From the IMG/VR virus record IMGVR_UViG_3300035206_000598, positions 1-28,801 of that record: 28,801 bases of DNA; one strand, given 5' to 3'. The position numbers were made by a program, and so were the translations under genes. Shown piece after piece: positions 9,801 to 19,168 of the stretch. The DNA is from a virus. The first letter of the stretch is position 1. Each line of letters opens with the position of its first letter. The notes beneath the pieces are model-generated. The model did not search any database. It was not told the origin of the DNA and was given only the letters and a program-made list of their open reading frames with translations.

Positions 9801-12800
9801 CACAAATGTAATAGTAGGTTGATCAGATAATCCACTTATACTATAATATTTTGCAGGATCAATTGTTACGCTATAATCTCCAGATTGTATGCTTGCGCCC
9901 AATACTGCAACATCAACATTTACATATGTATTATTTAAATTATGTGTAATAGTCCAAGTAGTTGCAGCTGTTGCTTCTGTATGAGCAAAACTATTACTCG
10001 CACTTACAGAATTATTAACTGCTACATAACCTGTTTTAGTTACACCTGTTGGGAATATAACTTTAACATTATTAGTATCAGTATATTCAATTAAAGGTTG
10101 ATCTAGTGAAGACCTTGCAGATATATTATTATTATATATAACATCTACATTTGCAATATCTTGTCCTAAACTATGTGTAATTGTCCATGTGTTTGCAGCC
10201 GATTGCAAACCACTAACAAAATCTGAATCGATAACAACTATTTTACTTATAGTTGCTGAATCATTATATGTTATTGTTAAATTATTAGCATCAATATGTG
10301 TAACTTGTGCTTGGTTATATGTATTATGAATTATGTTATTATTATTATCAACTAATTCTACATTAACGTACTGCTTATTTAAAGCATGATTAATAGTAAA
10401 CAAAATATTTCTATCGCCCAAATCAATGTTATTACCTAGCATTGCTACATCAACAACAACATACTTCTTACCTAAATTATGATTTACATTCCATGTTGTT
10501 GCGGCAACGCCAACATTTGACGTGTGTTCATGGCCATAATTAGGTGAAACACTATTATCATCATTATGTGTAACTACTACATAACCAGATTTGGTTACAC
10601 TAGTTGGAAACATAACTTTAATATTATTAAGATCGGTATATTCAATTAATGGATGATCATATCTACCAATAGCAGATGTGCTATCATTATATATAATATC
10701 TACATTAGCAATATCCTGATTCAAACTGTGTGCAATTGTCCAAATGTTTGCAGTTGATTGCAAACTACTTGTAAACCGTGGTTTAATTACACTAACTTTA
10801 TCTATATTTGTAGCACCACCTGTTATTCTTAAACTAGTTGTACTAAAATAATCAATAGAAGCTTGTTCATAGATGCTACTAACTAAATTATCTGCGGCAT
10901 CAATAAGTGCAATATTAACATATTGCGAGCCTAAATTATGTTGGACTACGGCCCAATTACCTAAGCCGGCCATATCTAAATTAGCACCCGGAAATGCTAC
11001 GTCAACATTTACATGACGTTTACCTAAATTATGCGTTATTGTCCATGTTGATGATGCTGAAGTTTGACTATGGGTATAACCTGTTCCAGGAGTTGCGCCT
11101 GGGACATAATTATCACTATATGTTACAGCAACACGACCAGATTTTTCAACACCAACAGGAAAAACAATAGTAAGATTGTTTGCATCTGTATATTCTATTA
11201 ACGGATGACTATAACGACCGGTTGCACCTTTATCATCGTTATATATAATATCAACATTAACATACTGTTGCCCTAAATTATGTGCAACTGACCACATACG
11301 TGAATTTGTAATTAGTGGGCTAACAAACTCAGATTTAATAACATCAATATATCCAGTAGTTACTACTCCATTCCAATCTACAGTTAAATTATTAGCATCA
11401 ACATATGTAATTATCGGTGCTCTATATTCGGGCCCTATAGACTTATGCAAAAAGTCAAAAAGTTCTAAATTAACATATTTCTGATTTAAATTATGTTCGA
11501 CGTTCCAAATCTTACCAACAGAAACAAGAGATTCATATACTTCAACGCCCGGTAAATTTTGATAACCTGCTCCTGCATCTGTAATATTAATACTAACAAT
11601 TACTGATTGTATTACTGAGCTTGCAACCGCAGTCGAAATCTTACCGCCTCCTGAGAAAGAAACAGCAGGAGGACTTGTATATCCAAGGCCGCCGGCGGTA
11701 ACAGTTACATCTTTTACACCATATTTAATTTTTGTAATTTTACCAACTGGTTTTATTTTTGTTTCTGTTAAAAATGTATCAATAGTAAATGTCTTATCAA
11801 TATCAGAAGGTGTATAATTATTACCACCAGTTGCTATTGAAAGCAAATTTAATCCATAATGGTCTTTAAGATCAACAAGTTTACTTACTAACCAACCATT
11901 TGGTACATTATCCACCCAAACAAGATCCAATACACTATAAAAAGTTTTATTTGTTTTTACATCATTAAATGCATCAACTTTTGTAGCAAACCTACGGAGA
12001 TGCCAATATTGTATTAGATTTGAACTATCGGCAGTACTTTCTTCAAAATCATCAATAACAAATATACCTTTCTTTTTAATAGCCATCGAAACAGTAAAAC
12101 TACCGGATCCAAATATACTACCCGAAACAGTAGATATTATAACATTTCCTGCTCCTGCTACAATAGTATTATAAGGGCCAATATTATTTGTATTATAAGT
12201 TCCATTAATAGCTATAAACCCAGGTAATATACTATTTGCAGTACCTGTATCTCCTACTTGAATTTCCGTCGGCGATGGCGACGAAATTACAGTAAGTAAA
12301 AAGTCTTTTATAAAATCACGATCAGCGGCAACTATATCATATATTGGTATTTCATTAACATTAGTTAAGGTTGTTACATCGTTGGTATTCAAATCAATTA
12401 TAGTAACTATACCGCTACGAATATCAATTCCTTTATTTACATACACAACTTGTTCTTCGACAACATAGCCACCAGCTATACCTATAACAGTATTATTTTC
12501 ATCTGTAACATTAGTTAATACTACAACATCATTATCTTTAAATGGATGAGATTGTACAGGACTTGATATTAACGATGATGTTTGTGCTTTTAAACCAAGT
12601 CCAGGTAACGCTGTTCCTGACACATGCAATGACGAGCCATTATATTGCAATTTTAAATTACCATTAACATCAGTATCAGCAACAAAATCTTCATCTGTGA
12701 TAGCTTCATTTATATCTTTAATCACATCATCTATCATTATTACCCGATTATCAACAAATGATACTTCGTTATTTTCGTCATCTGTAAAAAATAATGCATT

Positions 12801-15800
12801 ATATGCGTTGCCAACACCTTTTGCTACTTCGATCCTGCCTGCAAATTCACCAGTAAATGTAATTTCTTTTTCTTCTGAATTTAATGTTATAAAAACATCA
12901 GGTATATTTGCAGAAACTAAATCATTATATATTTCATTATATGTTAAATCATTATAATACAAGTTACTTTCTATACCAACATCGCTATCAAACAATGTTT
13001 GTTTAGTATCAAATGTTAAACTACTATTTGTAGTGGTTAATTGCAAATAGCCATTATGGCTCGATGCTGTTACATTTGGTACATTAGCATTAATATTACC
13101 AATGATGCCACCCATATAAGATGCATCAGGGCCTGAATCAGTTAAAGTATCACCAGTTACAAACTGTATAGTTGTACTGTCAATTTGAATCTCTGAATCT
13201 ATAGTAACGTTTGGATTAAAAACTTGACCAATAACCGTCAGCGGACCAACCGGTATTGAAGAAAACACAACCTGAGTTTCACTCGTTGGTGTTCTAACAT
13301 AAATACTCTCGTCTTTACGAACCAAATTAGCATTTGCTACACTAACATACATTGTTGGTATTTCTGTTTCAAACGACGACGAACTTAATGTTATACTAAT
13401 CGGTTCATTACCATCAAGTGATACAAATAGCTTATCACCTACTTTTGCTGTAATTGCCGATTCCTCTGTTGTGGCTGCGGCTGTTGTCGATAGAGAACTT
13501 GTTATAGTAGGTATAACTTCGTCTACAACATTAATTTCTGTTTTTCCTGTACTTAATAATTGGCTATGCTGGACTTTTAAATTTGTTTCAACTAACTTAT
13601 ATACACCGAATTCATCATTGTTTATATCAGCAACATGAACAACCGAACCAACCGAAGGCTCAATTGTTGCTTGTGCTACAGTGTTTAATGCAGCTAATGC
13701 CTTAGCATTAAATGCTCGATAAGTAATATCTTCATTATGTACATATCCAGCAGTTGGCAGCCATGTATCTTCAGTATAACCGATTGGTAACTTTGGCCAA
13801 ACTTGTGTCTTTGGCAATGTTGGCTTATTAACCCAACGAGAATCATTTATATAATTTATTTGAATTAAATCATCTGTTAAAAGATCAATATTACTATCTT
13901 CATACGTAAACTCAATTAATGGATTTTGTACTCTGACATCATTTGCTTTTAATTGGAATTCATTTTTTGTGTTATTAGCAATAGCGCCAAAGTCACCAAT
14001 TTTAAATGCATACTCTTCAAAAACCGACATATTATTATTAGCAAGTTTCGAGTTACGAAGCAGTTTATTAATACTTTGTATATTACCTTTTTGTCGAAGC
14101 ATACCTTGAAAAAATTCAAAAGATATATTTTCATCTTCAGTAATATTATCTAAATAATCTCGTTGTTGGTATCCAAATAAATGCCTTGCACTATCTAATA
14201 ATGTTTCTGTAACTGGTACATCATGGATTTTAAATAATTTTTGATAATCACTTGCAGTTGTATCAAAATTTGGTATAATTGTATCGCCTCGAACAATATA
14301 GCCATCTGCTCTTAGTGCACCTGTCCAATTTCCAGTTTTTACAAGATTTAATTTTAATCTGTCCTGCCGTAAACGCAACAATGGATCGTAAATCAAATCA
14401 TTAAAATCTGTTATATTATCAAAAATAATAGAATGTTCGCTTTTATATGGATTTAATTTTAAACCATAAATGCCAATACCGTTAACATTATTAACAATAA
14501 AATAATCATTTTCTCGTTTAATATCTAAATCTCTGACAGGCATTGCAATACCGTCTTTATCAACAATGCTATATGTAGCGTTAATAACTTCTCGTATAGT
14601 ATCAATACGCCCAATGTTTGTAGTATTAATTTTAACCTTATTAGCCGCCGGGCTTAATGATAAAAATGTACCAACTTCCCAAGTTGACATCTGTGCCCAA
14701 AATAAAAACTCTTTTGCAGAATATTCCCAATCTGTTATATCCTCCACTTCGCTATCATACTCATCAAATATAAATCCTAAAGATTCTAAATATTTTCCAT
14801 ATGAAAGAAGAAAAGTAAATACATCTTGAACTGTTTGAAATTCTGTTCCATATGGTATTTCAGCAAGTACATCATAATGTTCACGATATCGATTAACTCG
14901 TATATTACCAACTTCTACAACATCATATGTTCCAGTATCAATACAAGGTATAAATCTAAAATTAGCATTAAAAGAATCAAAACCTGAAACAGAATAACCT
15001 GTTTCAGTAATAGCAATCTTAACTCCACTATAAACACGTATTCCTTCACTATATCCATGATATAGTAAAATAGTTTTATTTTCTTCTGGTATAAAAATAC
15101 TATTAGATGTTCGTGTCGTACTATAACTAGCTGCTATTGCAGTTAAATTATTACTAACAAAACCGCCGGCTTTATAACCCAATGCAACGCCTGCTGTTTT
15201 AAAAACATCTAATATTACATTTGTATATTCCTTACTCTCACTTGAAAGATGAGAATAAATCCATGGTTGATATCCATAAATTATATTCGCATCAGCATAA
15301 AATTTAAAATCTTTTAATCTTTTTCTTTTGCTAGTGTCTTTAAAAATTACTTGCTTCTTATTTGCTAACGCCCTGGTAAAATTTAATGTATCCCATGCTT
15401 TTGTACAATATTCAGCCGGCCGAGTCAAATATAATAATTTATTTAAAATCCATGGCCAAACAACATTAACATGTGCATTATATTCAGCAGGACCAACGTC
15501 ACTAAACTGCCATGGCAAATGTCGATCGGCAATATGCGGAACAGTATATTCACCAGCAATAATCTTCGTCGATGCTAGGCCAAAAATTCCTGCTTCAACA
15601 GGATCTAATAATTTACCTAAATGATCAACCGGAATAACACTACTTAATCCTACTCGTCTAAACGGATTATCAGTTAAATAACTACCATCTATATAATTTT
15701 CTCGGGGGCCGTTACGAATAATTCCATTTTCTAAATCATTCCATAATGCAGTATTAGTATTACTATAATCAGTTCCATATGTTGCAACCCACCACGATGG

Positions 15801-18800
15801 CCTAATACCAAAGCCAAGCATTTCCCATGGCCTTGTATGTGGATTAACAGTATCATAATAATCTAAATAAATGCCGCGCCAATTACCAGATACTGTTTCG
15901 CCATCTTTATCTAATTCTTTACTATAATTCCATGTAAACGGTAAACTTTCATCATACGTACGATGTGTTATTAAATCTATATCATGCTCGACGCACCAAC
16001 GTTGAACAATAGGCTCAAGTATCCGATTAAATTCAAAACGTGAATAATCACTTGTTCTAAACTTACCAGGCGCAACCTTAAAATAATTTACAATTGGCAA
16101 ATACTCTTTTATAAATCTATCAGAGATAGCATTATACATTCTTTTTTCAAGTTCTAATAATGCATCATCTCTATGATCTCCAAATAGTAATATTCGAGAA
16201 CCGTCGTGCCCTTGAATAAACTTTCGATCGGCGCCAACATATGTATCATCTGTTAACACATGTGGAAGATATACAGAATGCATTCCTACCATACTTGGAG
16301 TAAGTGGAACAAATGAATTTTGTATATCTTCGAAAATACGGATTTCTACAGCTGAAGATCGTAATACTGTATCCTTAAAAGTAATTCTAGTTACTGACGC
16401 ACCAAATTCATTTATTGTTACATCAATTGTATATTCAATATCTTTTAATAGCAATACCGGTGCTTTTCCATCAGTACGATCTTCAGGTTTAGTAAGATAT
16501 ACATATACTATTTTTTCTCTATTATCTAATTGTGCATCAGTAACTAGTCCTCCCTCTATATCAATATATGTAATATTAAATTCTGGGTAAACAATCTGTT
16601 CTTTATAATTAGTACCGTATGCAAATGCGTGTGTTTCTGTAAATATTTTTAAATTACTTCGATACGAATACATATCTTCTAAAACCGTATCAACAAATTT
16701 GCTTATATCTACGGTATCTGTTTGTGTACCATAATATTCTGCTCTTTGCAAAAATTTTGCTTTAAACGCTTCGTATTCGTGCTGATTATATCGTATGCTT
16801 GAAACGATGTCAAAGCTGTTATTATCAGCTAACAAAACCATCATAGGTAATAACGAACTTTCGTGTTGTAGAATTTTTGTACCTTTGCTTCTGTCTTTCG
16901 CTGTATCTCGATAATTGTTTATACCTATTTCATTACCAAGTATGCCTGTTTGTGCTTTTATAATTGATGAAAAATGTCCTTGCAACTCACTTACTGTAGC
17001 TTCATTAATATCTAAATTATCAGGATTTGCTTCCAAATTATCAGGAATTTCATAATAATGATTATCGTTAATATTAACAAATGTTTTTGTATTTGCACGA
17101 ACTTCTATAACTTGTTTTGCTGAAATTATTTTATTTGTTACAAAAGTTAGTACCCTATTTACAACATTATAATCATAAGACCTTGTTGCAGTTGATTGCT
17201 TTGCTTCAACACCATCAACTGTAACAATAATATCGGCTAATCCTCCAGTGATCACCGGCGTAACATTTAATGTATATATTTGATCACCTGTGTTACTAGC
17301 AATAAATGTTTCAGTAACCAATTGCTTACTATATGCATCTGTAGGATTCCATCCATTTACAAATATAGATATCATTTTATCGTTCGGATCGGATCCCGAA
17401 CCAGATAAATTATATTGATTAGCATACTTATAACCATTAACATTATCAATTGTATCTTCAAAATTATTAATAAAAACAATGTCGGCGGTTTGACCAAATT
17501 CTTTATATTGTAGTGCTTTACCTATATAAGTATCTGCTATGCCACTAGTGGCTGTTTTATAACTAAAAATCTTACTACCAGCAAATGTACTGTTAGAATA
17601 TACACTTGTATCATCTAATTTATTTTTATCTGAATCATATAATTGATACAAAGGTTCATCATTTTGCTTATCTTTAAGTTGCGACAATTTCCATTCAAAT
17701 CCATTCCAATAAAATTCTCGGCCTAAATAATATTTTCCCTTTATAGCAAAAACTTTCTGGTCAGGTTTTACAGTTGTTGTTGGTGTCAATACACATGTAG
17801 CACCTGTAAATGAAACCGTAAATATTGTTCCAAATGCGCTCGATCCAGCACCTACTGTTACATCCCAATCACCTGTTGCTCCTGATGGCATATCTGCATA
17901 TGGCCCTGGTGGTGTTTGAACACCTAACGGATGCGAGCCAGGATCCCAATTATCTGCATCCCATAAATTAAAATTTAATAATTTATCATTTAAAAAGATA
18001 ATAGTATCGCCGGCTTTTAATGTATAACTATCAACAACAGGATTTGTTGCACCATGTACATCATCATATTTTGTTACACTTGCAATAGATACACTACCTA
18101 TACCTTCTAATCCATATCTGTATAATTCTAAATCATTATCAAATTCAATAATAGGTCGTTTGGCTTGGCGCAAACTATCTAACGAAAATGTCTCAGATAA
18201 TACATCCAACGACGCATCCCATTTTGTACTATCATACGGATCTGTTCCTAAATCCCATGGATGCAAAGTTTCTTTTGTAAATATTCCGCCTGTTACAGCA
18301 CCAGTAACTTGTAAAAGAACATCTTTATGATACCAACCATTTGTTCTGCTCCATGCATTTTGATTTATCGCACCCCGCTTAATAGTAACATAATCTATGC
18401 GTTGCTCTAATGGCGTAGCTTCGCTAATAATAGTACCAGCCCAAACTACTTCGTCCCAAAAATCACTATCCCATGGGTGTTCTGTTTCACTACCCGGAAT
18501 CATATAAGGCAATGTATGATTAAAATCATCACTGTTTACATCTATTAGTTGAATACTTGTGCCTACACCTTCAACAATAAATTCTTTATTAAGGTATGTC
18601 GTTGGTGTAATATTAGCACCACCAAATTCTATTTTCATTCCATTAGAAAATTTAATGCCATTTGAAGCCGTAAAAGATGCCTGTCCTATTACATCAGTTG
18701 TAACAACAATTGGTGCTGACAACGGTGCAGTAATTTCTATTTTAACCGGTCCATTATCATACCAATAATAATTTTCATAATTAATAAATTTATCCATATC

Positions 18801-19166
18801 AATAGGCGGTGCCCATGAATATGCTTTTGATTTAAATAATCTATCTTGATTAGAAATATTACTACCTGCAACAGACAATAATTTTAAAACGTCATCATAA
18901 AAAAGTACGTTAGTAATATCAGCAGTATCAACATCTTTAATAGTTAAAACTGGTTCAAGCTGATAATTTTCTCTACTTTGATCAACCTCAGGGAAATAAA
19001 AATCATTTTCAAAATCATGTACACCAGGGATTTTACGACCAACGAAACCTGCAGCCCGAATTACATCTTCTTCATTAAACCATTGGTCTACTGTGTTTTT
19101 AAAAAACTTATCAAGAACATCAGTCTGATGTATTGCTGGTAATTTTTTAAATACTCTTTCTTTCAT
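3900..19166 (-). CDS. Giant baseplate-associated structural protein, 5088 aa, YHYH-type domain
   Basis: This is one open frame of 15.3 kb. Position straight after gp6 suggests a gp7-like baseplate wedge role, but T4 gp7 is only 1032 residues, so homology is unproven. The N-terminus (residues 1-140) has LPAIHQTDVLDKFFKNTVD, GFVGRKIPG and DKFINYENYYWY, a signature of very large marine T4-like phage proteins. Residues ~1-2500 are mostly non-repetitive. About 2500-3510 is a repeat cassette: Gly-rich GxGYTSxP units, three tandem trios of W-x-I-x-H-N/S-L modules, then more Gly-rich units. About 4630-4680 is a YHYH-type domain (GTYHYYANPIGIYND, then GYAWDGVPIYGPN) with the fourth motif residue Tyr rather than His. 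About 4953-5038 is a module also found inside the gp5-type protein. The ATG is two bases after the gp6 stop (TAATAATG) without a clear Shine-Dalgarno, implying translational coupling. Confidence 0.82.
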   Translation of the reverse strand: MKERVFKKLPAIHQTDVLDKFFKNTVDQWFNEEDVIRAAGFVGRKIPGVHDFENDFYFPEVDQSRENYQLEPVLTIKDVDTADITNVLFYDDVLKLLSVAGSNISNQDRLFKSKAYSWAPPIDMDKFINYENYYWYDNGPVKIEITAPLSAPIVVTTDVIGQASFTASNGIKFSNGMKIEFGGANITPTTYLNKEFIVEGVGTSIQLIDVNSDDFNHTLPYMIPGSETEHPWDSDFWDEVVWAGTIISEATPLEQRIDYVTIKRGAINQNAWSRTNGWYHKDVLLQVTGAVTGGIFTKETLHPWDLGTDPYDSTKWDASLDVLSETFSLDSLRQAKRPIIEFDNDLELYRYGLEGIGSVSIASVTKYDDVHGATNPVVDSYTLKAGDTIIFLNDKLLNFNLWDADNWDPGSHPLGVQTPPGPYADMPSGATGDWDVTVGAGSSAFGTIFTVSFTGATCVLTPTTTVKPDQKVFAIKGKYYLGREFYWNGFEWKLSQLKDKQNDEPLYQLYDSDKNKLDDTSVYSNSTFAGSKIFSYKTATSGIADTYIGKALQYKEFGQTADIVFINNFEDTIDNVNGYKYANQYNLSGSGSDPNDKMISIFVNGWNPTDAYSKQLVTETFIASNTGDQIYTLNVTPVITGGLADIIVTVDGVEAKQSTATRSYDYNVVNRVLTFVTNKIISAKQVIEVRANTKTFVNINDNHYYEIPDNLEANPDNLDINEATVSELQGHFSSIIKAQTGILGNEIGINNYRDTAKDRSKGTKILQHESSLLPMMVLLADNNSFDIVSSIRYNQHEYEAFKAKFLQRAEYYGTQTDTVDISKFVDTVLEDMYSYRSNLKIFTETHAFAYGTNYKEQIVYPEFNITYIDIEGGLVTDAQLDNREKIVYVYLTKPEDRTDGKAPVLLLKDIEYTIDVTINEFGASVTRITFKDTVLRSSAVEIRIFEDIQNSFVPLTPSMVGMHSVYLPHVLTDDTYVGADRKFIQGHDGSRILLFGDHRDDALLELEKRMYNAISDRFIKEYLPIVNYFKVAPGKFRTSDYSRFEFNRILEPIVQRWCVEHDIDLITHRTYDESLPFTWNYSKELDKDGETVSGNWRGIYLDYYDTVNPHTRPWEMLGFGIRPSWWVATYGTDYSNTNTALWNDLENGIIRNGPRENYIDGSYLTDNPFRRVGLSSVIPVDHLGKLLDPVEAGIFGLASTKIIAGEYTVPHIADRHLPWQFSDVGPAEYNAHVNVVWPWILNKLLYLTRPAEYCTKAWDTLNFTRALANKKQVIFKDTSKRKRLKDFKFYADANIIYGYQPWIYSHLSSESKEYTNVILDVFKTAGVALGYKAGGFVSNNLTAIAASYSTTRTSNSIFIPEENKTILLYHGYSEGIRVYSGVKIAITETGYSVSGFDSFNANFRFIPCIDTGTYDVVEVGNIRVNRYREHYDVLAEIPYGTEFQTVQDVFTFLLSYGKYLESLGFIFDEYDSEVEDITDWEYSAKEFLFWAQMSTWEVGTFLSLSPAANKVKINTTNIGRIDTIREVINATYSIVDKDGIAMPVRDLDIKRENDYFIVNNVNGIGIYGLKLNPYKSEHSIIFDNITDFNDLIYDPLLRLRQDRLKLNLVKTGNWTGALRADGYIVRGDTIIPNFDTTASDYQKLFKIHDVPVTETLLDSARHLFGYQQRDYLDNITEDENISFEFFQGMLRQKGNIQSINKLLRNSKLANNNMSVFEEYAFKIGDFGAIANNTKNEFQLKANDVRVQNPLIEFTYEDSNIDLLTDDLIQINYINDSRWVNKPTLPKTQVWPKLPIGYTEDTWLPTAGYVHNEDITYRAFNAKALAALNTVAQATIEPSVGSVVHVADINNDEFGVYKLVETNLKVQHSQLLSTGKTEINVVDEVIPTITSSLSTTAAATTEESAITAKVGDKLFVSLDGNEPISITLSSSSFETEIPTMYVSVANANLVRKDESIYVRTPTSETQVVFSSIPVGPLTVIGQVFNPNVTIDSEIQIDSTTIQFVTGDTLTDSGPDASYMGGIIGNINANVPNVTASSHNGYLQLTTTNSSLTFDTKQTLFDSDVGIESNLYYNDLTYNEIYNDLVSANIPDVFITLNSEEKEITFTGEFAGRIEVAKGVGNAYNALFFTDDENNEVSFVDNRVIMIDDVIKDINEAITDEDFVADTDVNGNLKLQYNGSSLHVSGTALPGLGLKAQTSSLISSPVQSHPFKDNDVVVLTNVTDENNTVIGIAGGYVVEEQVVYVNKGIDIRSGIVTIIDLNTNDVTTLTNVNEIPIYDIVAADRDFIKDFLLTVISSPSPTEIQVGDTGTANSILPGFIAINGTYNTNNIGPYNTIVAGAGNVIISTVSGSIFGSGSFTVSMAIKKKGIFVIDDFEESTADSSNLIQYWHLRRFATKVDAFNDVKTNKTFYSVLDLVWVDNVPNGWLVSKLVDLKDHYGLNLLSIATGGNNYTPSDIDKTFTIDTFLTETKIKPVGKITKIKYGVKDVTVTAGGLGYTSPPAVSFSGGGKISTAVASSVIQSVIVSINITDAGAGYQNLPGVEVYESLVSVGKIWNVEHNLNQKYVNLELFDFLHKSIGPEYRAPIITYVDANNLTVDWNGVVTTGYIDVIKSEFVSPLITNSRMWSVAHNLGQQYVNVDIIYNDDKGATGRYSHPLIEYTDANNLTIVFPVGVEKSGRVAVTYSDNYVPGATPGTGYTHSQTSASSTWTITHNLGKRHVNVDVAFPGANLDMAGLGNWAVVQHNLGSQYVNIALIDAADNLVSSIYEQASIDYFSTTSLRITGGATNIDKVSVIKPRFTSSLQSTANIWTIAHSLNQDIANVDIIYNDSTSAIGRYDHPLIEYTDLNNIKVMFPTSVTKSGYVVVTHNDDNSVSPNYGHEHTSNVGVAATTWNVNHNLGKKYVVVDVAMLGNNIDLGDRNILFTINHALNKQYVNVELVDNNNNIIHNTYNQAQVTHIDANNLTITYNDSATISKIVVIDSDFVSGLQSAANTWTITHSLGQDIANVDVIYNNNISARSSLDQPLIEYTDTNNVKVIFPTGVTKTGYVAVNNSVSASNSFAHTEATAATTWTITHNLNNTYVNVDVAVLGASIQSGDYSVTIDPAKYYSISGLSDQPTITFVDANTLTITFATATAGKAIISEGTTFNGQSELYYNIKGLYDNPAIKYIDNNNLTITFPTATAGKAIVSGGSVFSANTADKHYNIKGNYDFPTITHTSINELTATFNSPHTGKLVVSAGKGIRDDDSTVAVHMEVGTDGGCVGMTVNTPGTGYAVNDVIMVTGGTGTTATGTVSSVGVGEVNSITVTNPGSGYTSAPTVTIDPPTSGTTATATATIDVGTGIVTGVTITLAGDGYTSAPSVTFTGGGGSSAVAVITIVPISSVTGITITDGGDYTVLPSHTNCATTSSPSTGRTGLTLDLLFKVKSLDVTISDTFQAAPDLKIDAPAYGGGGGCTPRQATATATISGVVTSVAVEEPGNYTSVPTVVFTGGGSAGASATANIAGPVEEIAIVNQGDITYLPLLTNTPVINVDAIIGTGLEVNTGFTDITSFDTWFESHRTEEERINSALFDVATLFDANEKAVDADLSLLDFPKGIISGLADTEISYKLNRDPARYTVSDDASSLVNEDLLWDSRQVGHLWWDISTVKFYDAEQGDNRYRRKYWNQMFPGSSIDIYEWVKSTVEPSQYTGTGTVKSIAQYSQVEEWDLATSKFVTNYYFWVKNKTTIPNVDWRLRSASSVATYISTLENTQWYAPISNYYERVDDVITVAGASQTISTVGIDPSLIAAVRLNGIKVTYSNGVISANGTIQSIILTTPAILGDILQITYRKPGGAMVVNNIDHLITAEDSRLQLEYKVKKDEGNIHKQWVLLRKDDSRSTIPLYFINKMIDSLVGYDKTGLAIPDTTILHEEMRYGTLYRPRQTWFKNVKLARKNFVVLMNAILTTLPVNDDKTGWDINVYNNQFITYIDWWATGYSTDTVIKYTVDTIAKRKLLTGLLDGDIVKVENDGTNRWRVYKYVLATKTFLKIGAEKQTINFETIAYTDTFTLAQSTDFRTIIDTIFNNVFTIDWLVRINEIFFGMISYVLSEQGDVDWILKSSYLNISSAEDNVKQLPNFKVELLPHLQEYINEIKPYTSKVREFRGIKNLELDIAKSHITDFDNPPYYNRNTGKVQPLLTGVHPSYDEILQTGIYKDYLDNHTDTNLLRASKISLVFDRVDNNILQAKTYVTTGNVGVDSRTVHHEMEFTNAQRRRTAITDLNTRTTVGDLVLGSPDDHASQRIVKYSSATSADLAKLATMKLTVTDNIKNHPIIVANELSGSTIITYDQLQGADVYYKLANGYHEDLTLTVHAAVQRYDYDINAVLRTGQNYSFDSEIDAVDLGAGPASEAGIEINNFIREYDNLQRLLLENVYEAFYDTSKIEIEDGERFDLTTFENDSPMPQEWGWDSQPWDYTVVEDGFSKTLLKWDQGQTLPVMFPEFPNFAVEATAEYGNDRIGWHIYNSVTKAGVEKVHYTKKFIYVTASGIPDHPSNWYDINWPHLDENNPNVIIHQNMTWNIPGEVSVPPTADKVKIPQGPIALLRNGVVLYSTKTRDSHGNDGVWNYDAMYTAGSTAGYGPGTEKFYWRWRDEHGGAVDLYGTYHYYANPIGIYNDVINEHSPLLGYAWDGVPIYGPNVYPSTSYIGDGTTTVFNGPSGPEYNTSMMHDSFIKILVDGVEQTVTTDFTYTGATGSEKSQITFGTAPASGTIIIFTVKNILRKVRSSYRLKTGTRVAIGSETTIPAGSYDGTYYEDYEYVAGLGDLDEYNGRFASTPEKPGGIYAYYVTVDENNTPAYPYVIGQKYYGKPEPANYDITKRPVHDPDFLIGDFDQQGIPNLSIDRKDRDSKGYVRPTHEQWPDELIPISSKEGLQITVQTNNHYILGSVTESISFRIYYDADGETKYYALPNATKTTASTAITKLDTEISVTDAKVLPEPYLNSLGTGYTTPGVVFIGSERVEYLDIDIVNNKLLHCRRGTGTTSAQDHANGIAIFSGDVNNILTYDTETTWDPAAYVDADYVDSDYVEYGGIYFSVSPQAIFFKNRPGNALA
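4050..4312 (-). other. DTEI/SE/NKLL/RG module near the giant's C-terminus
   Basis: Residues ~4953-5038 of the giant. Landmarks in order are LDTEISV, a proline, IGSERVEY, NNKLLHCRRGTG, a histidine in DHANG and a closing SGD. The same landmarks appear in the module within the gp5-type lysozyme domain (DTEILV, VSSEWISW, NKLLGVKRGLYG, KHIKG, YGE). I recognise the general pattern as a small beta module of marine phage structural proteins but know no assigned function. Confidence 0.6.
8640..9400 (-). repeat. Glycine-rich GxGYTSxP repeat region of the giant
   Basis: Encodes residues ~3255-3510, several degenerate units of the form GSGYTSAPTVTF-TGGG followed by an alanine/threonine strand (for example ATATATI) and a V-T-x-V strand. 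Units differ in length and have diverged in DNA. Unit boundaries are approximate. Such units probably form beta-strand turns in an elongated structure. Equivalent units occur in the gp6-type protein. Confidence 0.75.
9545..11525 (-). repeat. Tandem W-x-x-x-H-N-L modules of the giant, three trios plus two partial units
   Basis: Nine modules, each starting with a pattern like TWTITHNLGKKYVNVDV, form three trios of three distinguishable types. Type A ends in IELID-like and VIKS-like strands. Type B has IIYN, PLIEYTD and SGYVAV. Type C has VDVAxxG. Trios span about 11525-10966, 10965-10416 and 10415-9880, each near 550 bases. Two shorter units beginning YNIKG follow, then HMEVG. Module boundaries were placed by eye. 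The type-B copies still share long stretches of DNA identity, for example around 10728 and 10171, implying fairly recent duplication. Confidence 0.8.
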
Positions 19167-19168
19167 TA

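Noticed and set aside
8640-11720. Regularly spaced repeats as a CRISPR array or minisatellite
   Set aside because: The repeats are in-frame, diverged, of unequal length and encode clear protein modules. There are no short identical repeats with unique spacers.
12697-12957. Plus-strand ORF of 86 codons rich in Ser and Ile
   Set aside because: It is an antisense shadow of the giant, and its composition is explained by the complement of Asn/Asp/Glu codons.
15328-15624. Plus-strand ORF of 98 codons
   Set aside because: It lies wholly inside the conserved part of the giant gene on the other strand and has no start signal.
17385-17404. Small hairpin GTTCGG/CCGAAC inside the giant gene
   Set aside because: Six pairs within a Gly/Ser/Asp-coding stretch with no T-run and no gene boundary. 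Codon content is enough to explain it.
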